From: Desulfatiglans anilini DSM 4660 | GTDB lineage: Bacteria; Desulfobacterota; DSM-4660; Desulfatiglandales; Desulfatiglandaceae | DNA length: 64,000 nucleotides | Assembly: GCF_000422285.1 (NCBI RefSeq) | Contig: NZ_AULM01000002.1 | Location: forward strand, 1 to 64,000 | Direction of reading: 5' to 3' | In this document: positions 29,395-38,397 of the stretch, piece after piece | Position numbering within the stretch: the stretch's first letter is position 1 | How the letters are laid out: every line of letters starts with the position of its first letter | Position numbers and translations under genes: made by a program | Notes under the pieces: model-generated | The model's input: only the letters and a program-made list of their open reading frames with translations | Told to the model about the DNA's origin: nothing | Database searches by the model: none

Positions 29395-29616
29395 TATGAA
29401 TGCCTCCTTCTACGTGGGAAAATAGATATTCTTGCAGGAGCAACCGTCCAAGAAAATAGGGTTTACTTCACCTCCTCCCTCCAGATTTGACCTGACCTAA
29501 TTCGCTGCCAAGGGATGTCGACCGTGTGTGAGATCCCACAAAAACAAGGGGTTAAACGAGCGCTAACTCCTTGTGAATATTGTAATTAGTTCAATTTTCA
29601 AATACTTAAGATTGCT
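29395..29616 (-). other. Long 5' leader of dsrAB
   Basis: Some 210 bases separate the -10 box from the dsrA start. The leader is AT-rich and contains small inverted repeats (TGTG-GGATCT-CACA around 29533 and a GGAGTTA/TAACCCC pairing around 29550-29573). No leader peptide or known riboswitch is recognisable. Confidence 0.4.
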
Positions 29617-29646
29617 TTTATAGTAGATATAACGTCGTATTGTCAA
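29617..29646 (-). promoter_or_regulatory. Sigma-70 promoter of dsrABD
   Basis: On the minus strand: TTGACA (29641-29646), 18-bp spacer, TATAAA (29617-29622), in an AT-rich block. This nearly consensus promoter fits the high expression of dsrAB. Confidence 0.8.
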
Positions 29647-29852
29647 TAGAAAAAGACCAGATTTTTGTTGACAAGACAGGGGTTGCCGAGGCGTAATCGG
29701 TCCGGCTCCGCCGAATCAAACCCATCAGCCGTCCCTAGGATTCTGAGTGCCGGGTCGTCCCAGCTCGAACCGGAGAATGGCGTGTGCGGGCGGTGGGTGA
29801 CCCGGGTGGATGGGGCACGACGAGATCCGAATATCCGAATAGGGGTGGTTTT

Positions 29853-30155
29853 CATCCGGGAGGGGTCTTTTTGGCGAATCTCGGTGTCGAACTGCAAGGT
29901 TTTTTGGGCGGCGGCTTGCAGGGAGCTTTAGCACAAGCACCCGATTTTACTGAATGGACGAACGGAGATCCGCCGCGAGGCGATGGGACCGAACACCCGA
30001 AGGGTGCGGAGAAACCGGCACCCGCTCCGCAGGGGTGGGACGGAGCACCCGAAGGGTGTGAATAAAAATCCTCATTTCCAGATTGGAACTTGGGTTTCAG
30101 CGGGAAGTCATTTTCAGATTGGAAAATGGTTTCTAGCGGGAAACCGTTTCCGTGC
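29853..30155 (-). repeat. Dispersed palindromic repeat, copy 5, with nested cassette
   Basis: Inverse orientation. The left end TTCATCCGGGAGGGGTCTTTTTGG and right end CTCATTTCCAGATTGGAA...CGGGAAGTCATTTTCAGATTGG flank a decayed centre. A cassette with GGGACCGAACACCCGAAGGG and GGGACGGAGCACCCGAAGGG is present twice. An extra partial right end (30120-30155) follows directly. It fills most of the dsrA-dsrN intergenic region. Confidence 0.75.
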
Positions 30156-30206
30156 AGAGACGAGGTAGCCGGCAAAGGCCGTTTCAGGATAAAAATCGGA
30201 AGCAAG

Positions 30207-31619
30207 ATGTACTTGATACCCCCCAGAATCTCGATCAGTGCGCTGCGCGGAGGGAGCGGCAAAACGCTACTTTCCCTCGGACTGGCATCGGCGTGGGAGG
30301 CGCGGGGGTTGTCGGTCGCACCCTTCAAGAAGGGGCCGGATTTCATCGATGCCGGATGGATGTCTTTCGCTGCCGGTCGGCCATGCCGGAATCTGGATCC
30401 TTTCTTGATGACGCGGGAACAGGTCATCCGTTCGTTTGCGCTTCATGCAAGCGGGTTGGATTGCGCTCTGGTGGAGGGGAACAGGGGCCTTTTCGATGGT
30501 CTGGATGTGACGGGTTGTTGCAGCACCGCTGAACTGGCCAAATGGCTTCGAAGCCCGGTCATTCTGGTGGTGGATGTGACCATGAGCACCCGGACCGTGG
30601 CCGCTGTCGTCAAGGGCTGTCAGGTCTTCGACCCCGATCTGCGGGTCTGCGGTGTCATCTTGAACCGGGTCGCCGGGCCGAGACAGGAAAACCTGGTCCG
30701 TGAGGCTGTTGCAACCTACTGCGGCATCCCGGTGGTGGGAAGCGTTCCCAAACTCGGGAAAAACCTTTTTCCAGAGAGGCACATGGGCCTGGTTCCTCAT
30801 CAGGAAAGGGAAGAGGGGCGCAGGGCTGTCGCATGGACGAAAGAGGTGGTCGAGACCCATGTCGATCTGGCGGCCATTGAGGAGATTATGGCCAGGCAAG
30901 GCTCCGGGGATCTGCAAGTCCCCGAAGAGGAGGCCTCGTCCGCGATTCTGCCTCTTTCAAAGGTCCGCATCGGCTACATCCTCGACCGGTCATTCTGGTT
31001 CTATTATCCAGAGAACCTGGAGGCCCTCGAGCGGCTGGGCGCCCGTCTCATCAGACTCGATGCCATGGAAGACCCTGCTCTGCCGCCGCTCGACGGCCTT
31101 TACATCGGCGGCGGGTTTCCGGAGACACAGGCCGCCGCGCTCGCGGCCAATGCGGGGTTTCGCACGTCCCTAAGGTCGGCGGTTGAAAAAGGGTTGCCGG
31201 TTTATGCCGAGTGTGGCGGGCTCATGTATCTTGGAGAGGCGCTCGAGATTGAACAGGCGGTCTATCCGATGGTCGGAGCGCTTCCGGTGGCATTCGAACT
31301 GATGAAACGGCCGCAGGGGCACGGATATACCGTGCTGCGGGCCGACGCGCCCAACCCGTTTTTCAAGGAAGGTACCGTTATCCGGGGACACGAGTTTCAC
31401 TATTCGCGGCCTCGGTTGACTCGTCCTCTGGAGGCGCGTTTCGCCTTCAAGGTCGAGCGCGGCCACGGGATCGACGGCGTGCGGGACGGACTCTGGGTCA
31501 AAAATCTCTTGGGGGTTTACACGCACGTACACGCTGCGGGGGACGACCTCTGGGCCCGGAGGCTCGTTGAAATGGCTAGGGAATTCGGAGGGACAGATAG
31601 GGAATTTTTTCACGAATAG
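30207..31619 (+). CDS. dsrN: DsrN / CbiA-type siroheme amidase
   Basis: ATP- and glutamine-dependent amidase of the cobyrinate a,c-diamide synthase family, 470 residues. In dsr loci the protein (DsrN) amidates siroheme for DsrAB. Motifs: P-loop-like GGSGKTLLSLGL near the N-terminus, FKKGPDFIDAGW, VEGNRGLFDGLD, and the glutamine-amidotransferase part GFPETQ and YAECGGLMYL (catalytic Cys). The ATG at 30207 is chosen; the frame extends back into a repeat copy. It is divergent from dsrAB and close to dsrC, which supports DsrN, although a cobalamin role cannot be excluded. Confidence 0.88.
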   Translation: MYLIPPRISISALRGGSGKTLLSLGLASAWEARGLSVAPFKKGPDFIDAGWMSFAAGRPCRNLDPFLMTREQVIRSFALHASGLDCALVEGNRGLFDGLDVTGCCSTAELAKWLRSPVILVVDVTMSTRTVAAVVKGCQVFDPDLRVCGVILNRVAGPRQENLVREAVATYCGIPVVGSVPKLGKNLFPERHMGLVPHQEREEGRRAVAWTKEVVETHVDLAAIEEIMARQGSGDLQVPEEEASSAILPLSKVRIGYILDRSFWFYYPENLEALERLGARLIRLDAMEDPALPPLDGLYIGGGFPETQAAALAANAGFRTSLRSAVEKGLPVYAECGGLMYLGEALEIEQAVYPMVGALPVAFELMKRPQGHGYTVLRADAPNPFFKEGTVIRGHEFHYSRPRLTRPLEARFAFKVERGHGIDGVRDGLWVKNLLGVYTHVHAAGDDLWARRLVEMAREFGGTDREFFHE

Positions 31620-31631
31620 GCAAAAGAACCG

Positions 31632-31660
31632 TTGACAAGGCTGAAAATTCAAATTATATT
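31632..31660 (+). promoter_or_regulatory. Sigma-70 promoter of dsrC
   Basis: TTGACA (31632-31637), 17-bp spacer, TATATT (31655-31660), about 75 bases before dsrC. It is almost consensus, in keeping with DsrC being highly abundant in sulfate reducers. Confidence 0.85.
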
Positions 31661-31735
31661 TTTTCACTTAGATTTGAAACATACGCTCAAATCGGTTCAA
31701 ACGGGGACAATATCACTAGAAGGAGGTTCGTTGTT

Positions 31736-32053
31736 ATGCCCACGGTAGAATTTGAAGGTAACACCTTCCAGGTCGATGAAGATGGGTTCATCGATGACTT
31801 CAATAACTGGAACGAAACTTGGGTGCAATACGTAAAGGGCACGGAAGGGATCGAGGAACTGACCGACGAGCACTGGAAGGTCATCAATGTGCTTCAGGAG
31901 TACTACAAGAAAAACGGCATCGCTCCGATGGTGCGGATTCTTTCCAAGGTCACGGGCTACAAGCTGAAATATATCTATGAGCTTTTTCCATCGGGCCCGG
32001 GCAAAGGCGCCTGTAAAATGGCCGGTTTGCCCAAACCGACTGGATGCGTTTAG
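31736..32053 (+). CDS. dsrC: DsrC, sulfur carrier of sulfite reductase
   Basis: A 105-residue protein whose flexible C-terminal arm carries two conserved Cys, in KGACKMAGLPKPTGCV (residues 92 and 104). DsrC receives sulfur from DsrAB as a trisulfide that is reduced by membrane or Hdr-type complexes. A typical start MPTVEFEGNTFQVDEDGFI and a strong AGAAGGAGG before ATG 31736. It has its own promoter and is not in the dsrAB transcript. Confidence 0.97.
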   Translation: MPTVEFEGNTFQVDEDGFIDDFNNWNETWVQYVKGTEGIEELTDEHWKVINVLQEYYKKNGIAPMVRILSKVTGYKLKYIYELFPSGPGKGACKMAGLPKPTGCV

Positions 32054-32242
32054 CCGCTTGAGCGGTTCGCCGCGGCATTTCTCGCAGCATCTGCGCATGG
32101 CATGGAATGGTGGATCAAGAAGCCGTTCCGTGCCTTTTTGCGTTGAGGGTCAAGGCCTTAGCTTGGGGGCCTTCCGATTCTCCGGTGGCGAGGTCTCGAA
32201 GGCGATCCGGGTCCTGGACGGGTATGGCCGGAGCCGCCCGCT

Positions 32243-33070
32243 TCAACGGGGTTTTCTCGAGATGCTCCCGTAGAGATCCGGCCGGCGGTTGGGGAGGAAG
32301 TACCTCATCCGGTGGGAGCGGATGGCTTGCAGGTGGCTGGCCTTCAGGTCCGCGATGAGGACCTGCTCCTGCCGGCCGGCGTACTCCGCCAAAACATGCC
32401 CGTCCGGACCGAGGATCAGTGCAACGCCGGGGAAGGACAGTCCGTCCCCTGTACTGCCCACCTGATTGCATGCAACGGCGAAGACGCCGTTGTCGAAAGC
32501 CCGTGCCTGGAGGTGCCGCATCCAGCTGTTGCGCTTTTCCTCGGGGGTGCCCCGCGGGGAGGCATGAGGCATGAAGAGAATCTCCGCGCCTTGCAGCGCC
32601 AATGCCGTCGAGATCTCCGGGAAATGGGTTTCGTAGCAGATCTGGATGCCGAACGAGCTGTTTTTGAAGGAAAAAACCGGAAGTTCGGCCCCGGGATGAT
32701 AGGTTGCCTTTTCGGGCGGCGAGAGGTGGGTTTTCCGATACAACCCGAGGATGCCTGCCGGGGCGATCACCGCCTGGGTGATGCAAGGGGAACGCCCCTG
32801 GGCCCCCTCGACGAGCCCGGCCAGGATAACTGCCCCGGTGTCTTGAGCGATCGCTGAAAGCCGCGCAACCGCCTTTTCCCAGTCTTCTCCTTCCAGCGCG
32901 GGCACGGGCGGCTTTGCCTTGTATCCGGTTACGGCCAACTCAGGGAAGCAGATCACCTCAGCCATGCGTGCGGCCGCCTCGCGGGCGAGCCGCTCCATAC
33001 GATCCAGATTTCGCTCGATGGCCTGCGGAATGGCATGCATGCAAACCGCAGCGACGCGCAGGTTTTCCAT
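32243..33070 (-). CDS. Carbon-nitrogen hydrolase (nitrilase superfamily)
   Basis: Amidase or nitrilase of 275 residues with the Glu-Lys-Cys catalytic triad: FPELAVTGY (Glu), YRKTHL (Lys) and QICYETHFPE (Cys). The likely start is ATG 33070 (ENLRVAAVCMHAI); the frame continues upstream for 55 residues through a repeat-like region, so those are left out. The substrate is unknown; omega-amidases and N-carbamoylputrescine amidases belong to this family. No operon partner. Confidence 0.85.
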   Translation of the reverse strand: MENLRVAAVCMHAIPQAIERNLDRMERLAREAAARMAEVICFPELAVTGYKAKPPVPALEGEDWEKAVARLSAIAQDTGAVILAGLVEGAQGRSPCITQAVIAPAGILGLYRKTHLSPPEKATYHPGAELPVFSFKNSSFGIQICYETHFPEISTALALQGAEILFMPHASPRGTPEEKRNSWMRHLQARAFDNGVFAVACNQVGSTGDGLSFPGVALILGPDGHVLAEYAGRQEQVLIADLKASHLQAIRSHRMRYFLPNRRPDLYGSISRKPR

Positions 33071-33192
33071 AGCAGCAAGCGCCTGCTGAAATAAGCCCTG
33101 TAAGAAAGGCAGTAAATTTGTCGGCCGCAGCCGCGCAAAGCATCCAGGCGTGGTCAGCGGATCCCTGATCAGCGTGTTGAAAAATCCGTTGT

Positions 33193-33325
33193 GCGCAGGC
33201 TGTTGAAAAACGTCCGGCTGCTGCGTAGTGTTCATCCCGTGTCACTGGGGCGCACGGACAGGTGCGGCCCCCATTCCATGGTAGCCCGCAGATCTTGCAT
33301 CCGGCCGTTTTTCAACAGCCTGCGC
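33193..33325. repeat. Inverted repeat, 25-bp arms, 133-bp unit
   Basis: Left arm 33193-33217 (GCGCAGGCTGTTGAAAAACG then TCCGG) and right arm 33301-33325 (its reverse complement with one mismatch) enclose 83 bases. A third TGTTGAAAAATCCG lies just outside at about 33175-33188. It resembles the ends of a small non-autonomous element, and no coding capacity is seen inside. It sits between the nitrilase-type gene and leuB. Confidence 0.8.
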
Positions 33326-33371
33326 TATGATTATAAAGGCCCGGTCGAAGGTGTCCGGATCGGGTCGGGCA

Positions 33372-34436
33372 TCAGGCCATGATATAGCGGGCGACGAGAT
33401 CGCCCACCTCGCTGGTGGTATAGCCCATCCGGCCGGCTTCGAGGCTCTTCAGGTCCTGGGAAAGAACCTTGCGGATGGCCTGAAAGATATCGGCGGCCGC
33501 CTTGTCTTTGCCCAGGTATTCCAGAAGCATCTGTGCGGAGCCGATCGCCGCCATGGGGTTGATCTTGTTCTGTCCCGTGTATTTGGGTGCCGATCCGCCG
33601 ATCGGTTCGAACATGGCGGATTGGCCTGGGTGAATGTTGCCGCCGGCCGCGATGCCCAACCCGCCCTGAATGATGGCCCCGATGTCCGTGATGATATCTC
33701 CGAAAAGGTTCCCGGTCACGATCACGTCGAACTGCTCCGGGTTCTTGATCATCCACATGCAGAGGGCATCCACGTGCTGGTACCCTGTGCCGATGTCGGG
33801 GAAATCCTTGGCCACGTCCTGGAAGACCCTGAACCACAGATCCGATTCGAAGATGAGGACGTTGGTTTTGGCGCAGAGGGTCACGTGTTTGCCCTTGTTC
33901 CTCTTGCGGGCATACTCGAAGGCGTAGCGGATGCATCGCTCGACCCCTTTGCGGGTGTTGACCGACTCCTGGATGGCCACTTCGTCCGCCGTGCCCTTTT
34001 TGAAAAACCCGCCGCCCCCTGCATACATCCCTTCGCTGTTTTCGCGCACCACCACGAAGTCGATGTCCTCCGGCTGCTTTCCCATGAGTGGGGTGTCCAC
34101 CCCGGGGTGCAGGACGACCGGCCTCAGGTTGATGTAGAGATCGAGTTCGAACCGGAGTTTGAGCAGGACCTCCCTTTCGAGTATTCCGGGCTTGACGCCG
34201 GGGTGTCCGATGGCGCCGAGAAAGATGGCGTCCATCCCGCGAAGTTCATGGATGACGCTGTCCGGGAGGAGGGTTCCGTCCCTCAGGTAGGCTTCGCCGC
34301 CCAGATCGTATCGTTTGAAATCGAAGGTGAGGTCATGCTTCCGCCCCGCCGCTTCGAGGGCCTTGAGCCCTTCGGCCACGACCTCCGGGCCGGTGCCGTC
34401 GCCGGGGATTACGCCGATCGTATAGTGCTTTGACAT
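33372..34436 (-). CDS. leuB: 3-isopropylmalate dehydrogenase
   Basis: NAD-dependent oxidative decarboxylation of 3-isopropylmalate in leucine synthesis, and of the methylmalate analogue in the citramalate isoleucine route. 354 residues. Motifs: GVIPGDGTGPEVV at the N-terminus, VVRENSEGMYAG (substrate-loop Glu/Tyr) and NLFGDIITDIGA with the metal-binding Asp residues. The ATG at 34436 is used; 67 residues upstream in frame run through a repeat-like region. Last gene of the branched-chain cluster, 363 bases from ilvC. Confidence 0.93.
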   Translation of the reverse strand: MSKHYTIGVIPGDGTGPEVVAEGLKALEAAGRKHDLTFDFKRYDLGGEAYLRDGTLLPDSVIHELRGMDAIFLGAIGHPGVKPGILEREVLLKLRFELDLYINLRPVVLHPGVDTPLMGKQPEDIDFVVVRENSEGMYAGGGGFFKKGTADEVAIQESVNTRKGVERCIRYAFEYARKRNKGKHVTLCAKTNVLIFESDLWFRVFQDVAKDFPDIGTGYQHVDALCMWMIKNPEQFDVIVTGNLFGDIITDIGAIIQGGLGIAAGGNIHPGQSAMFEPIGGSAPKYTGQNKINPMAAIGSAQMLLEYLGKDKAAADIFQAIRKVLSQDLKSLEAGRMGYTTSEVGDLVARYIMA

Positions 34437-34580
34437 GTCATTCCTTTCATAGAGATCGAGGCGACCGGTTGGGGCAGCCCTCGATCGTGCTGCGGACTTC
34501 ATGCCGCAAACGCCCGGATGCCCGGCGGGAACCAAGCTCCCCAAGCAAACACGATCCGATCCGGGAAATGTGGAATTTTC

Positions 34581-34674
34581 TTCACACCCTCCGGGTGCTC
34601 GGTCCCACCCCTTCGGGGCGGGTCCCGGTTTCTTCACACCCTCCGGGTGCTCAGTCCCAGCCCTTCAGGGCGGA
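34581..34674. repeat. Two tandem copies of the nested cassette
   Basis: The motif CACACCCTCCGGGTGCTC, followed by GTCCCACCCCTTCGGGGCGGG (first copy) or GTCCCAGCCCTTCAGGGCGG (second copy), occurs twice in direct order, 34581-34632 and 34633-34674. Each contains two small hairpins (CACCCTCCGGGTG and CCCTTCGGGG). It is the same cassette that interrupts palindromic repeat copies 1 and 5. The rest of the 34437-34799 gap shows nothing. Confidence 0.8.
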
Positions 34675-34799
34675 TTATCATCCTGTTGCGCCGAGAAGAA
34701 GCGGAATCCTGCGCATGGGGAACTCGACCCATCCGGTGCGGAGGCGCGCCGAACGGTGCGAACCGGTTCGAAGGGTATACCCCATTTACGGGATGCGAC

Positions 34800-35858
34800 T
34801 TACTTTTGGCGCCTGTTTTCGGGCCTGAGGGCACGGACAGCCGCGCCGGCCTGCCACATTTCGGAATGGCGCATCTCAGCCAACTCCTTGTCGAGCTTTT
34901 CCTTGTAGTCCGGCGCGCTGTTGGCCTCGAGGACGATGCGGGTCTCCTCACCCTCTACGACACTCTGGTAAAGGTCTTCGAAGACGGGCGCCACCGCCTC
35001 GCGAAACCGCTTGCGCCAGTCGAGGGCCCCGCGCTGGGCCGTGGTGCTGCAGTTGGCGTACATCCAGTCCATCCCGTTCTGCCCCACCAGCCGGATGAGG
35101 CTCTGGGTGAGTTCCTCCACGGTTTCGTTGAAGGCCTCGCTCGGGCTGTGGCCCTTGCGGCGCAGGATGTCGTACTGGGCCTCCATGACGCCTGCCAGGG
35201 CGCCCATGAGGACCCCGCGCTCGCCGACCAGGTCGCTGTGCACCTCCTTTTCGAAGGTGGTCGGGAAGAGGTACCCGGACCCGATCGCGATACCGACGGC
35301 CTTGGTCCGCTCCTCGGCGTTCCCCGTGGCGTCCTGGAAGACGGCGTAACTCGAGTTGATGCCGCTGCCCTCGAGAAAATTGGTCCGCACGGTGGTGCCG
35401 GACCCCTTGGGCGCGACGAGGATCACGTCCACATCGCCCGGGGGAATGACACCGGTTTGCTCCTTATAAACAATGGAAAAACCGTGGGAAAAGTAGAGCG
35501 CGTCGCCCGGGCTGAGGCACTGTTGGATGAGCGGCCAGATGGCCTTCTGTCCGGCGTCGGAGACCAGCATCATGATGATGGTTCCCTTCCGGGCGGCCTC
35601 CTCGATATCGAAGAGGGTCTTCCCCGGCACCCAGCCGTCTTTCACGGCATGGTCCCAGTCTGCCGGAAACTTGGGGGACTGGCCAACGATTACGTTGAAG
35701 CCGTTGTCGCGCAGGTTCATGGACTGCCCCGGGCCTTGCACGCCGTAGCCGATGACGGCGATGACCTCGTTTTTCAGGACCTCACGCGCTTTTTCCAGGG
35801 TGAATTCCTCTGCCGTGACGACGTCTTCCATCACGCCGCCGAAATTGATCTGTGTCAT
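34800..35858 (-). CDS. ilvC: Ketol-acid reductoisomerase
   Basis: Converts acetolactate or acetohydroxybutyrate to the dihydroxy acid with NAD(P)H and Mg, 352 residues (class I length). Nucleotide-binding motif VIGYGVQGPGQSMNLRDNG near residue 36, VLVAPKGSGTTVR-type region (DVILVAPKGSGTTV) and a C-terminal helical domain (YDILRRKGHSPSEAFNETVEEL). ATG 35858 with GGAGACG upstream, 12 bases after ilvN. Confidence 0.95.
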   Translation of the reverse strand: MTQINFGGVMEDVVTAEEFTLEKAREVLKNEVIAVIGYGVQGPGQSMNLRDNGFNVIVGQSPKFPADWDHAVKDGWVPGKTLFDIEEAARKGTIIMMLVSDAGQKAIWPLIQQCLSPGDALYFSHGFSIVYKEQTGVIPPGDVDVILVAPKGSGTTVRTNFLEGSGINSSYAVFQDATGNAEERTKAVGIAIGSGYLFPTTFEKEVHSDLVGERGVLMGALAGVMEAQYDILRRKGHSPSEAFNETVEELTQSLIRLVGQNGMDWMYANCSTTAQRGALDWRKRFREAVAPVFEDLYQSVVEGEETRIVLEANSAPDYKEKLDKELAEMRHSEMWQAGAAVRALRPENRRQK

Positions 35859-35870
35859 TGAACGTCTCCT

Positions 35871-36368
35871 TTATTGTTTTTCGCGCGGGAGGGCGATCAG
35901 GCCGGTCCGCGCGATTTCCTTGATGCCCATTGGTTCCAGAAGATCCAGAAAGGCCTTGATTTTCCCCTGATCGCCGGTGACTTCCACCATATAATAATCG
36001 GTTCCCACATCGACCACGCGGCTGCGGAAGATATCGACCAGGCGCAGGATCTCCGCCCGGTATTCCGGTTTGGCCCGGATCTTCAGGAGAACCAGTTCGC
36101 GCTCCACGTGGCTGACGCCTGTGAAGTCGAACACCTTCAGTACGTTGATGAGCTTGTTGAGCTGCTTCTTGATCTGCTCCACAATGTTCATATCGCCGGT
36201 GGTCACCAGGGTGACGCGGGAGATGTTCGGTTCCGTCGTCTCGGCGACGCACAGGCTTTCAATGTTGAATCCCCGCCCGCTGAAAAGCCCGGCGATGCGG
36301 GAAAGGACTCCTGGCTGGTTTTCGACCATCAGCGAAAGGATATGGTTTTCTCGATGTTCATCATCCAT
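35871..36368 (-). CDS. ilvN: Acetolactate synthase small (regulatory) subunit
   Basis: Regulatory subunit with an N-terminal ACT domain (HILSLMVENQPGVLSRIAGLFSGRGFNIESL), which binds valine for feedback control, and a C-terminal ALS-small domain, 165 residues. It pairs with the IlvB product upstream, but 178 bases separate the two genes, more than usual for this pair. Confidence 0.95.
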   Translation of the reverse strand: MDDEHRENHILSLMVENQPGVLSRIAGLFSGRGFNIESLCVAETTEPNISRVTLVTTGDMNIVEQIKKQLNKLINVLKVFDFTGVSHVERELVLLKIRAKPEYRAEILRLVDIFRSRVVDVGTDYYMVEVTGDQGKIKAFLDLLEPMGIKEIARTGLIALPREKQ

Positions 36369-36546
36369 CGGTATTTCTCCAGGTTGAGTGAGTTTGGGAT
36401 TCCTCGGGATCCGCCCGGTCTTCGCCCAGCAGAGCGCGTTGGCGCAGGCCGGACCATTCTGCGTCCGGGAATGTTTATCCAGTAGGGACAGGCTTCCAAG
36501 CCGGGATGGGGGTTTTTTCGCCGAAAAGCCCCTGTCCGGACGGAAG

Positions 36547-38232
36547 CTAGACCAGCAACATGTCGGTGATCGGGGCGCCTGCAGGCACCATCGGGTACAC
36601 CTTTTCCTCCCGCTCCACCACGAATTCCATGATGACCGTTCTGGGCAGGGCGAGCCCCTGCTTGAGGGTCTCCTCGACCTCTTCGGGTTTGGTGGCGCGC
36701 AGGCCGACCGCCCCGTAAGCCTCCGCCAGTTTGACGAAGTCCGGGGCGTGCTCCATCCCCGTGCAGGCGTAGCACCGGTTGTAGAACAGCTCCTGCCATT
36801 GGCGCACCATGCCGAGGTACTGGTTGTTCAGGATGATGATCTTGACCGGCAGCCCATACTGCACGGCGGTGGCCATCTCCTGGATGTTCATCTGGATGCT
36901 GCCGTCCCCGGCGATGTCCACGACCAGCTTGTCCGGTCTGGCGACCTGTGCCCCGATGGCCGCCGGCAGGCCGAAGCCCATGCAGCCGAGGCCGCCCGAG
37001 GTGATGAAGCTGTTCGGCTGGTCGAAGTGGTAATACTGGGCGGTCCACATCTGATTCTGCCCCACCTCCGTCGTCACCAGGGCCTTGCCGGCCGTCAGTT
37101 CGTAGAGCTTTTCGATGACGAACTGCGGTTTGATGGTGTCGGACTGGGTGTAGGCAAGCCGTTTCGTGCTCTTCCACTCCTCGATCTGGTTGATCCAGGC
37201 CGTTCGCGGTTTCTGGACGCCGCTGAAATCCTCTTTCTCGAGCAGCTCGTTCAGCATCTGGAGGGTCTGCCGGCAGTCCCCCACCACCGGAATGGTCACC
37301 GGGATGTTTTTGCGGATAGAGGTCGGGTCGATATCGATGTGGACGATCTTGGCCTGATGGGCGAAGGCGTCGGTCTTTCCCGTGACCCGGTCGCTGAACC
37401 GCACGCCGATCGCGATCATGAGGTCGCAGGCCGCGGTCGACATGTTGGCCCGGTAGGTCCCGTGCATGCCGATCATGCCGAGCCAGAGCGGTGTCTGGGT
37501 GGGGAAGGCCCCCAGTCCCATCAGGGTCGTGCTCACCGGCGATTGGATCTTTTCAGCGAACTTCCTCAGTTCCTCGGAGCCCTTCGAGAGGACGACGCCG
37601 CCTCCGGCCACGATCATCGGCCGCTTGGCCTCCTTGATCAGCTTCACCACCTTGTGAAGCTGCTTCGTGTTGGGGCGGTAAGTCGGCTGATAGGACTTCA
37701 GATTGACATCCTTCGGCGGCCGGTATTCGCATTTCTTGCTCATGAGGTCTTTCGGGAGGTCGATGAGGACCGGGCCGGGCCTTCCTGATTTCGCGATGTG
37801 GAAGGCCTCCCTGACGACGCGCGCCAGGTCTTCCACCCGCGTGACCAGGTAGTTGTGCTTGGTGCAGGGCCGGGTGATCCCGACGATGTCGACCTCCTGG
37901 AAGGCGTCGTTTCCGATCAGCTGGGTCGGGACCTGTCCCGTGAGGACGACGATCGGGATGGAGTCGAAGTAGGCCGAGGCGATCCCCGAGACGGTGTTGG
38001 TCGCCCCCGGGCCGGAGGTCACCAGGCAGACCCCGACGCGCCCGGATGCGCGCGCGTAGCCGTCGGCGGCATGCACCGCACCCTGTTCGTGGCGGACAAG
38101 GATATGCCGGATGTCGGTTTGCACCAGTTCATGGTAAATATCGATCACGGCACCCCCGGGGTACCCGAAAATGGTATCCACCCCTTCTTCCTTCAGGGAT
38201 TGCATCAGTATCTTGGCTCCAGTCAGTTTCAT
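36547..38232 (-). CDS. ilvB: Acetolactate synthase large subunit
   Basis: Thiamine-diphosphate enzyme making acetolactate and acetohydroxybutyrate, 561 residues. Motifs: FGYPGGAVIDIYHEL (catalytic Glu region: LVRHEQGAVHAADGYARA), FAD-type middle domain, and the ThDP motif GDGSIQMNIQEMATAVQYGLPVKIIILNN. Complete length, normal start MKLTGAKIL. Cluster neighbours leuD and ilvN are in the same direction. Confidence 0.96.
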   Translation of the reverse strand: MKLTGAKILMQSLKEEGVDTIFGYPGGAVIDIYHELVQTDIRHILVRHEQGAVHAADGYARASGRVGVCLVTSGPGATNTVSGIASAYFDSIPIVVLTGQVPTQLIGNDAFQEVDIVGITRPCTKHNYLVTRVEDLARVVREAFHIAKSGRPGPVLIDLPKDLMSKKCEYRPPKDVNLKSYQPTYRPNTKQLHKVVKLIKEAKRPMIVAGGGVVLSKGSEELRKFAEKIQSPVSTTLMGLGAFPTQTPLWLGMIGMHGTYRANMSTAACDLMIAIGVRFSDRVTGKTDAFAHQAKIVHIDIDPTSIRKNIPVTIPVVGDCRQTLQMLNELLEKEDFSGVQKPRTAWINQIEEWKSTKRLAYTQSDTIKPQFVIEKLYELTAGKALVTTEVGQNQMWTAQYYHFDQPNSFITSGGLGCMGFGLPAAIGAQVARPDKLVVDIAGDGSIQMNIQEMATAVQYGLPVKIIILNNQYLGMVRQWQELFYNRCYACTGMEHAPDFVKLAEAYGAVGLRATKPEEVEETLKQGLALPRTVIMEFVVEREEKVYPMVPAGAPITDMLLV

Positions 38233-38397
38233 CCTGTCTTAACCTTTCATTCCGTTTGAATCCATGCCGCATCGCTTTCGGTGCGGATATTTCCGGCGGC
38301 ACAGGCCGCCCATGCAGCCGCCTCCGCCGCGGCCGGTCTCACACGTTCGGCGGAGCGGCCCTGCGGGTTCTCGAATGCCTGTATTTGAGGGACTGAA

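Noticed and set aside
32054-32090. Terminator behind dsrC
   Set aside because: GCCGCTTGAGCGGTTCGCCGC can form only competing short stems and no T run follows.
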